Shown piece after piece: positions 57,241 to 64,000 of a DNA stretch of 64,000 bases. Under the pieces are notes generated by a model. The model was given only the letters and a program-made list of their open reading frames with translations, had not been told where the DNA came from and did no database searches. The stretch covers positions 116,902,385 to 116,966,384 of the forward strand of contig NC_044981.1 in the NCBI RefSeq assembly GCF_008728515.1, in the 5' to 3' direction. This DNA is from Papio anubis (Eukaryota > Chordata > Mammalia > Primates > Cercopithecidae). Both the position numbers and the translations under genes were made by a program. How positions within the stretch are numbered: the stretch's first letter is position 1; the number at the start of each line of letters is the position of its first letter.

Positions 57241-58547
57241 TACAGATTTTAATGTCATTAACCTAAACAGAGTTTTGGGATTTTCACCTGTGCTTTGTTT
57301 TGCCTGCTCTTAATTTGATCAATACTGTGTGTTATGAACAGAAGTGCTTAGAGCATTAATCTCATTTGTGTACATCAGAGAAGATCCACCACTGATAATT
57401 TCTTCATTTATATTTACTTTCTTCTGCATTAAAAATTTATTCATGTTTAAAATTTAAAAATGAAACAAAATTGATTACAACATTACAACTCATCAGCACT
57501 CTCAATAATTCACAATCCTGCAGCAGTAAAAGATGCAGCAGTGATAGTCCACCATTAATGAGTGTGGCACAGAAAATAGACTTCTGGTTATTTATTATTC
57601 TATTGATGTTGACTTTAACATACACTCCTTTATTTCCCACTCCACTAAACGTTTCTGGAAAGCCAAATGAGTGGAAATGATGTTTGTAAAGGGATGAACT
57701 TGAAATAGTGGATTGATGTCAAACTTTGAAACTTTGACACTATTAGCAAATGAATTATAAGAAACACTGGAGCTGAGATCTTGAAGACAGTGCAGCCTCA
57801 GGTTACTGAAATATTTACTTCCTAAAATAGCCTCCTAAAAATAGTGTTTCATATTGCACTATTGTATTCACATCATCATTCTCTACCATTATTCAGCTCT
57901 GCTACTCTTTTAATTCGTGTTTCCTTGGAGTTACAGACACCACTTTTGGGAAGTATACTGTGTGCTGTAGGCACTCTGGGGATTAAAGAGTATGCAGAAA
58001 CTTTTAGCTCATTGTTTCTATTGGGTACTCTCAAAGTGCTGATAAGACAGGCTGCCAAAAGAGTATTTTCTAGACATAACACTAAAGCGGATGCAGAGCT
58101 ACTGAGCCACTCTCTATTCCCTGTCTAAAGCATCTCCACCCTTTCATTCTAAGCAGGTACCCTGCTTCTAATACCACAAAAAGCAGGATATAGATGAATT
58201 GTTAGCTGCCTAGATGCCGAGACCCGACTACCTCTATTGTTGCAACATCAAGAGATTGCACTATAAGGTAAGCAATGCAGGTACTGTGTTACTGTCATTA
58301 TTTGTCTTTTAAAGTTGATACAACTAAGTTAGCACCACAGAAGGATGCAACCCCTTCAGTGGAGGCTTCATGAGTAGGCAGCACCCTTTCCTTGCCCAGG
58401 CACTGCCAAGATATTATTCAGTTTTCCTCTGGCTTTCACTGTTAATATAAGAAATCAGTAGTTTCCTTTGTGGGTTAACTGCTTTTTTTTTTTTTTTTCC
58501 TCTCTCTGACTGCTTTTAGGTTAACCTTTTTGTCATTGGTGCTTTTC
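57241..58547. other. Non-repetitive 1.3 kb stretch
   Basis: No interspersed repeat recognised. A 94-codon plus-strand frame (57844-58128) and an overlapping 68-codon minus-strand frame (57876-58082) are both open, which argues against either being coding. A good GT-donor-like CTATAAGGTAAGCA lies near 58262 but no matching acceptor-bounded open exon was found upstream. A pyrimidine-rich tract runs at 58480-58507. Confidence 0.45.
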
Positions 58548-58548
58548 A

Positions 58549-58580
<32 letters not shown>
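58548..58580. repeat. (TTTTC)n and poly(T) tract
   Basis: Repeated CTTTT units run into the T-run of the following antisense Alu; an evolved Alu tail. Confidence 0.85.
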
Positions 58581-58863
58581 GAGACAGAGTCTTGTTCTGT
58601 CACCAGGCTGGAGTGCAGTGGCATGATCTCGGCTCACTGCAACCTTTGCCTCCTGGGTTCAAGTGATTCTCCTCCTATCTCAGCCTCCCGAGTAGCTGAG
58701 CTTACAGGTGCCCACCACCACACTTGGCTAATTTTTGCGTTTTTAGTAGAGACTGGGTTTCACCATGTTGGCCAGGCTGGTCTCGAACTCCTGACCTCAA
58801 GTGATCTGCCCACTTTGGCCTCCCAAAGTGCCAGAATTACAGGTCTGAGCCACAGCATCAACC
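58569..58863 (-). mobile_element. AluS-type SINE, antisense
   Basis: Full-length Alu in reverse (GAGACAGAGTCTTGTTCTGT from 58581) ending GAGCCACAGCATCAACC. The 116-codon plus-strand frame 58530-58880 is the usual antisense Alu frame, not a gene. Confidence 0.92.
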
Positions 58864-58969
58864 TTTCAGTTTCATTATGATAGATCTTTGTATCGATTAC
58901 TTATTCATTGCGTTTGAATTCATCGTAATGCCAGAATCTGAAGGTTTATATCTCTCAAAATATTTTCTT

Positions 58970-59110
58970 TTTTAAAAAAAATATTTTATTTTAAGTTCTC
59001 AGATACATGCACAGGACATGCAGGTTTCTTACATAGGCAAATGTGTGCCATGGTGGTTTACTGCAACTATCAACCCATCACCCAGGTATAAGCATGTGTT
59101 CTAATTGCCC
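58970..59110 (-). mobile_element. L1 3'UTR fragment, antisense
   Basis: AT-rich tail then CAGGTTTCTTACATAGGCAA (59021-59040) and TGTGCCATGGTGGTTTACTG (59045-59064), the complement of a primate L1 3'UTR. A short, heavily 5'-truncated insertion. Confidence 0.8.
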
Positions 59111-59639
59111 TCAACAAGGTTTTCTGTAAATGGTATCCAAGAAATGTGAACAGTAACTAGAAGGGGATGTGAGGAAGAGGAAGGTTTAGCTTGTTTAAGA
59201 TTCGAGAAATAATAGCATGAAGGGGATGTGAGGAAGAGGAAGGTTTAGCTTGTTTAAGATTCAAGAAATAATAGCATACATGTTACTAAGGGATCTGACC
59301 TAGTAAAGAAAAATTGGTGATGCAGTGGGGAAAGAGTTACTGTAGTGAAGTCCTTGATCAACTAAGAGAGGATGAGATTGTGTCGGGATGGAGGAATTAG
59401 CCTTAGAAAGGAGGACCAACAGTTACTGTAAAAGAGAGAAGATAGGGTGTATGACTACATCTGTTTTGTTGGGCAGACTGGGTGGAGGTGAGAGTTTGTA
59501 GATTGTTTGTTATTAAATTATTTCTGTGTTTTCAATAAAGATTTTGTCAAGTTGGCTCCTTCATATGTTTCCATGCAGATTATATGGAAGATCAATTTGT
59601 GTCAGAAATTTGCAATAAGCTTAGAAAAAAATGCTGCTT
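59111..59639. repeat. Ancient repeat-like stretch with 59-bp tandem duplication
   Basis: G/A-rich sequence resembling an old mammalian interspersed repeat I cannot name. A 59-bp unit starting GAAGGGGATGTGAGGAAGAG occurs at 59160-59218 and 59219-59277 with one difference (CG versus CA, a CpG-type change). No coding evidence. Confidence 0.5.
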
Positions 59640-59647
59640 ATCTAGAG

Positions 59648-59851
59648 CACTGATTCTTAATAGGGGTGATATTATCCCCAGGGGACATCTAATATGTCTG
59701 GAGATATTTTGGTTGGCCCACCTGCTGGAGGACTGCTGGCATCCAATGGGTAGAGGTCACAAATGCTTCCAAGCACCTGCACAGGCAAGCCCCATAAAAC
59801 AGAAAACTGTGTGGCCCAAAATGTCAATAGTGTTGAGGTTGAGAAACCCTG
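59648..59851 (+). mobile_element. MER5A (hAT-Charlie) transposon
   Basis: Starts CACTGATTCTTAATAGGGGT, contains TCTGGAGATATTTTGGTTGG and ends GTTGAGGTTGAGAAACCCTG. An 8-bp ATCTAGAG lies on both sides (59640-59647 and 59852-59859), the length expected for hAT target duplications. Confidence 0.85.
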
Positions 59852-59859
59852 ATCTAGAG

Positions 59860-60071
59860 CAGTGGTAGGCAAATTTTTTTTTTTAGAAAGGAAAATAGAA
59901 AACATTTTAGGATTGGAAGCCATTTGGTTTCTGTTGTAACTACTTAATTCCGTGATTGCAGTGTGAAAGGTGCCATAGACAAAATACTAATAAGTGGTCC
60001 TGGCTGTATCCCAATAAGCTTTATTTATAAAAACAGGCAGGTGGCCCATGGGCAGAGTTTGATAACTTCTG
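59860..60071 (+). mobile_element. MER58-type (hAT-Charlie) transposon
   Basis: Starts CAGTGGTAGGCAAATTTTTT, contains CCAATAAGCTTTATTTATAA and ends GATAACTTCTG. The flanking ATCTAGAG at 59852-59859 is shared with MER5A, and a third copy follows at 60072-60079. Confidence 0.75.
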
Positions 60072-60079
60072 ATCTAGAG

Positions 60080-60354
60080 GACTCTTTTCCTTTTTCTGCA
60101 ACTATCTAAGAAATAGAGGCAGAGTTTGAACTAATCATAGATGGTAGCCATGATTAAAACTTCTTCATTCCTGGTGAATATCAATGCTTTGATATGTTGG
60201 CTGTCCCCCTATTTGGTGCTTAGTGAATACTTTAAAATCCAGACTTAAATAAGTCAGTAAGTCACTAGTTCTCAATTTCAAAGTTAAATTTTCTTCTCTC
60301 ATTTGCCCACCGCCCCCGCCACCCGAGGTGGTCTAATAGCCCCTCTTCTTAGTC
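60080..60354. other. No feature identified
   Basis: Mostly unique sequence with a small GC-rich patch (CCACCGCCCCCGCCACCCGA at 60308-60327). No ORF of note. Confidence 0.4.
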
Positions 60355-60835
60355 ACATGTTTAGGATTGCTATTATCCAAAAGATAATAAGCATTGGCAA
60401 GGGTGTGGAGAAAAGGGAACTCTAGTATACTGTTGGTGGGGACGCAGATTGGTATAACCATTATGGAAAACAGTATGGAGATTCCTAAAGAAATGAAAAA
60501 TGGGACTCCCATACAATCCAGCAATCCCTCTTCTAGGTATATATCCAAATGAACTGAAATTAGCACTTCATAAAGATATCTGCACTCCCATGTTCAGTGT
60601 AGCATTATTCCCAATAGCCAAGATATGGAAACAACCTAGTATCCATCAACAGGTGAATGTATAAAGAAAATGTGATACATATGCAGTTAAATATTATTCA
60701 GCCTTAAAAATTTGCCATTTGCTACAATGTGGATGGACCTTGCAGACATTATGCTAAGTGAAATAAGCCAGATACGGAAAGAAAAATATTGCATTATCTC
60801 ATTTTTAGTGGAATCTAAAATAAAATGATCAAATA
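60355..60835 (+). mobile_element. L1M 3' region, left part
   Basis: ORF2 C-terminal blocks in sense: GCATTGGCAAGGGTGTGGAG (from about 60391), CTGTTGGTGGGGACGCAGAT (from about 60431), CAATCCAGCAATCCCTCTTC (from about 60515), AAGTGAAATAAGCCAGATAC (from about 60756). Split by Tigger1 at a TA and continued at 62031. Confidence 0.8.
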
Positions 60836-62030
60836 CAGCCATGCATCACTTAACAATGGGGATATATTCTAAGAAATGCATTGTTAGGTGATTTCATTGT
60901 TGTGTGAAGAGCATAGAATGTACCTACACAAACCAAGATGGTAAAGCCTACTACAGACTACACACCTACATGGCATAACCTATTGCTCCTAGGTTACCAA
61001 CCTGTACAGCATACTACTGTACTAATACTGTAGGCAATTATGATGATAAGTATTTGTGTATCTAAACATATCTAAACATAGAAAAGGTACAGTAAAAAAA
61101 GGGCATAAAATATTTTTTTAAATGGCATACCTGTATAGGGCACTTCCCATGAATGGGGCTTACAGGACTCGGGGTTGCTCTGGGTGAGTCTGTGAGTGAG
61201 TGGTGAGTGAATGTGAAAGTCTAACACATTATGGTACACTACTGTAGACTTTATAAAACTGTACACTTGGGCTACACCAAATTTATTAATTTTTCTTTCT
61301 AAAATAAACTAAGTTTATTGTATGTTGTTAACTATATACATTTTTAATTTTTAAAAAACTTTTTTGACTCTTTTGTAATAACATCTTAAAACACAAACAC
61401 ATTATACAGTTCCACAAACAAATTTTTCCTTGTATTCTTACTCTGTAAGCTTTTCTATGTTTTAAATGTTGCTTTTTTTTTTTCTATTTAAACTTTTTTG
61501 TTAAAAATGAAGACACAGACCCACCCATTAGCCTAGGCCTACACAGGGTCAGGATCATGAATATCACGGTCTTCCACCTCCACATCTTGTCCCACTGGAA
61601 GGCCTTCAGGAACAGTAACACTCGTGGAGCTGTCATCTCCTGTGATGCCAATGCCGCCTTCTGGATTACCTCCTGAAAGACCTGGCTGAGACTGTTTTAC
61701 AGTTAACTTTTTTTGAATACATAGGAGTACATTTTAAACTAGCAATAAAAATATATAATACAGTAAACACATAACCAGTAACAGTCATTTGTTATCATTG
61801 TTAAGTATTATGTGTGACACATAATTGAATGTGCTATGCTTTTACATGACTGGCAGCACAGTAAGTTTGTTTACACCAGCGTCACCACAAACACTTGAGT
61901 AATGAATGCATTGTGACTGCTATAACATCATTAGACTATGGAAAATTTCCAACTCCATTATTATCTTATAGGACCACTGTCGTATAAGCAGTCCATTGTT
62001 GACTAAAACATCATTATCGATGCTCGACTG
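60836..62030. mobile_element. Tigger1-type DNA transposon, internally deleted
   Basis: A 1195-bp element with terminal inverted repeats (CAGCCATGCATCACTTAACA at the left, ..ATCGATGCTCGACTG at the right) and TA on each side (60834-60835 and 62031-62032), the Tc1/mariner-type target. The interior includes CACAGACCCACCCATTAGCC (from about 61515) and a following block typical of Tigger1. It is shorter than the roughly 2.4 kb full Tigger1 and has no intact transposase frame. Inserted in an L1M 3' end. Confidence 0.88.
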
Positions 62031-62352
62031 TATACAGAGATAGAGAACAGTGGGGTGCGGGAGAGGGGAGAAATAGGGAGATACAGGTCAAAGGATACAA
62101 AGTAGCAGATATGTAGAGTGAGCAAGTCTAGACATTTACAGATGTGCAACATGAGAATTATAGTTGATAAAATTGTATTATATTAGAGATTTTGTTAAAT
62201 AAATAAATTTAACAAAAAAGCTTATAAAAGTAACTACATGAAGTGATTGCTATGTTAACCTACTTCACTATAGTAACTATTTTATTATTTCTATAGTTCC
62301 CATAACATAATGCTGTAAACCTCAAATATACAAAATAAAATTTATTTGTTAA
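62031..62352 (+). mobile_element. L1M 3'UTR, right part
   Basis: Continues 60835: TATACAGAGATAGAGAACAG, then 3'UTR sequence ending GTAAACCTCAAATATACAAA (from about 62316) and AATAAAATTTATTTGTTAAAAA, an A-rich end with AATAAA. Confidence 0.75.
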
Positions 62353-62529
62353 AAAGCTGGCCCCCACATCTCTATTGACATCATTTTGAATTGTTGTTTT
62401 GGTAACCTACTATCCTCCAGACTTGGCAGTAAATCTTCTGTCTAGATTAATTTAATGTTATTTGAACTGTAGCATCTTTTATGAGGTAGCAAATAAAATT
62501 GAAGCCTCAGAATATTTTATAAAAAAAAA

Positions 62530-62775
62530 TAGAAGACCTTTGGAGTTAAATGATCTTGAGTTCCAGTATCAGCTCATCCATTTATTAACTTGGAACTGAG
62601 AAGTAATTTATTTAACCACTTGAGCTTCATTATCTTAAACAGCAAATTTCTAATTCACAAAATTGTTAAGGGGATTTTATTAGATAATAAAACCAAAGTT
62701 TGAAACTCAGTGACCACCACAAGGTAGCTTTTTAGTAATTAGTGGCTTTTAGCAATAGTATTATTATTACCAAAC
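62530..62775 (+). mobile_element. MIR SINE
   Basis: Diverged MIR in sense: GACCTTTGGAGTTAAATGAT (from about 62535), a TATTAACTTGGAACTGAGAAG tRNA-like/core region, GCTTCATTATCTTAAACAGC (from about 62625), and a (ATT)n-like 3' end. Confidence 0.65.
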
Positions 62776-63934
62776 TACTTGAGAAAATCCAAATATTTCT
62801 GAGGCAATTAGACTTTTCCCCAAACATTTTGCATTTTAAACCAGATGCTTCACTTATTTAAACAATGAGATGCCTGATAGACTGTTCTGTAAAAACAAAT
62901 ACTAATCCTGTGGTATTTCTGTGTGCCTAAAATAGTTTTTGCATGTTTCTGCTTGTAGAAAAATGTCACACTTTCAATTTTCCAAGTACAAATTGTCAGA
63001 CAAGTCCTATGTAAAAAGGAACTGTTTTCTGAATCAGTAAATACAAGAGAAGTTGGTAAAATCTTCCCTATTTCACTTTGTTTCTCATAGTTAGTTAGCC
63101 ACCAGCTAGTACTTTTGAAAAATCTCCTTTGAATAATAAATACTATTGAGATTTGTGTTTATTACTAAATTGAGGATTAAATATGCAGTCACCATTTCCC
63201 TAAACGACACAATTGAAACCTAGGTAAAATTACCTCATTGCCATGAAGAGACCAATGTTTGGCCCTTCCTGTTTATGTGCTGTTACTTACGCATAATATA
63301 GTCATAAGAAAGTCCCTGAGACTGGGATTGCAAATATGAGTGTGTAATGCAGCCAACCACCCTTCTTTAATATTTAATATAAGCCAGTCCTCCATAGGCA
63401 TTCCTTACTTGATTTGAGAACACACCCATTTAGTGTTATATGAATAAGGAGACAGTACGTTTTGGTTTCCCTGGGATGATCTAGTTTACCTCCATTGTAA
63501 ATCAGTTAAAACTGTTCATTATTTTAGCACTTCTTTTTATTCCCCAAACTGACCTGTTTTGGATAATAAATTACATGGTGACCCTAGATTTGAAAAATTT
63601 GGAGGCACTCTGAAAGAAAGCAATTGAAATATTATTAAAGGCATTGGGAATAGCCCCTATTAAGAAATGGCAAAAGGAATTGGCTTTATTTATTTGTTGA
63701 AAAAAAGAGAAACAGAAAACTTAGGGAGATTATGCTCTTCAAGAAGCAAATATGGAAGGATATGCTGTAAGAAGAATAAAAAGCTTCTGCCTCTTTCCTT
63801 CTCGGGGCTGAACAGTATTACAATTCACACACTGAAGGTATGCTGTGTAGAAATGAGAGGTTAGGAAACCACTGTACGCACTAAATTGCACTCCCAGTAA
63901 AGGTTATTTTTTCCTGTTTTGAATATTCTTTAAG
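62776..63934. other. Apparently unique 1.1 kb stretch
   Basis: No confident repeat apart from a possible old DNA-transposon remnant at about 63450-63590 (ends in ATTACATGGTGACCCTA). The 65-codon frame at 63667-63864 has no recognisable domain or codon signature; I do not call it a gene. Confidence 0.4.
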
Positions 63935-64000
63935 AAACACATAGAATATGGACATACTCTATGGCTTAGCAATTCTACTCCTAGGTATATACCCTAGAGA
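63935..64000 (+). mobile_element. L1M ORF2 C-terminal fragment, runs off the window
   Basis: GGCTTAGCAATTCTACTCCT (63963-63982) and AGGTATATACCCTAGAGA are the conserved L1M C-terminal block. The rest lies beyond the right edge. Confidence 0.7.

Noticed and set aside
57844..58128. 94-codon plus-strand frame in non-repetitive sequence
   Set aside because: The opposite strand is open over the same stretch, the peptide has no recognisable domain and there is no splice or promoter context.
58255..58275. Strong donor-like CTATAAGGTAAGCA
   Set aside because: No open frame with a good upstream acceptor ends at it; donor-like words are frequent in unique sequence.
63667..63864. 65-codon plus-strand frame near the right edge
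   Set aside because: Short, no motif, no flanking splice sites of note; expected by chance in 1.1 kb.
1..64000. CRISPR arrays, operons, prophage or bacterial genes
   Set aside because: Alu, L1, MIR, MaLR and Tigger sequences throughout show primate nuclear DNA; no spaced direct-repeat arrays or prokaryotic gene structure.

Overview
This is primate nuclear DNA, most likely from an Old World monkey (cercopithecid). Three young AluY copies (9460-9764, 27330-27639, 55252-55526) carry the GATCCGGCCACTGCACTCC-type right arm, or its complement, that marks cercopithecid AluY; human AluY reads GATCGCGCCACTG there. The full-length L1PA/L1PB elements, MaLR/MST, ERVL, Tigger1, MER75, MER5A and MER58 fit a catarrhine genome. 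The window is AT-rich and no complete host gene, rRNA, tRNA or CRISPR array is visible. I estimate that more than 85% is transposon-derived. Almost all long open frames are broken LINE ORFs, LTR-element ORFs or antisense shadows of them. Family names come from recall of consensus sequences, not from a database search.

Layout. 0-3.1 kb: two ERVL-class elements, one antisense (1-426 and 1746-3147) interrupted by the 3' part of another in sense orientation with its MLT2A-type LTR. 3.1-4.9 kb: a truncated MaLR (MST/MLT1-type) LTR plus internal region, whose LTR is split by a MER75 piggyBac-type transposon with exact TTAA duplications. 4.9-19.3 kb: old L1M pieces in both orientations, MLT1 LTRs, Alus, a 4 kb 5'-truncated L1 (9287-13300) and a second ERVL pol fragment (about 17935-18405). 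19.3-25.4 kb: a full-length L1PA-class element in an older L1, with a matching 14-bp target duplication and an apparent 3' transduction. 25.4-31 kb: the rest of that host L1, carrying an unassigned 0.5 kb insertion, then AluY, an MLT1-like LTR, antisense L1M, an L2 remnant and AluJ. 31.1-37.2 kb: a full-length older L1 (L1PB-like) that lost the catalytic core of its reverse transcriptase.

37.2-38.1 kb is a short non-repetitive island holding the only plausible host-gene signal I found: a 90-nt, phase 1-1 exon-like block (37921-38010) with a strong polypyrimidine/AG acceptor, a GT donor and one open lysine/arginine-rich frame. 38.1-57.2 kb is one near-full-length ancient L1M (about 5.6 kb of its own sequence) stretched over 19 kb by insertions nested up to three deep: two Alus, MLT1A, an unexplained 0.45 kb block with a fold-back, a solo LTR, an L1MB, a twin-primed inverted L1, a full-length L1PA (itself carrying an AluY) and a complete MST provirus (itself carrying a damaged AluY). 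57.2-64 kb: a 1.3 kb non-repetitive stretch, an Alu, two hAT elements sharing one target site, an L1M 3' end split by a 1.2 kb Tigger1, a MIR, and about 1.1 kb of apparently unique sequence.

The genes do not work together in any operon-like sense: each ORF belongs to a dead mobile element. I see no evidence of an undescribed functional system. The most useful observations are the candidate exon, the insertion-order archaeology and a few rearrangements that standard annotation would blur.
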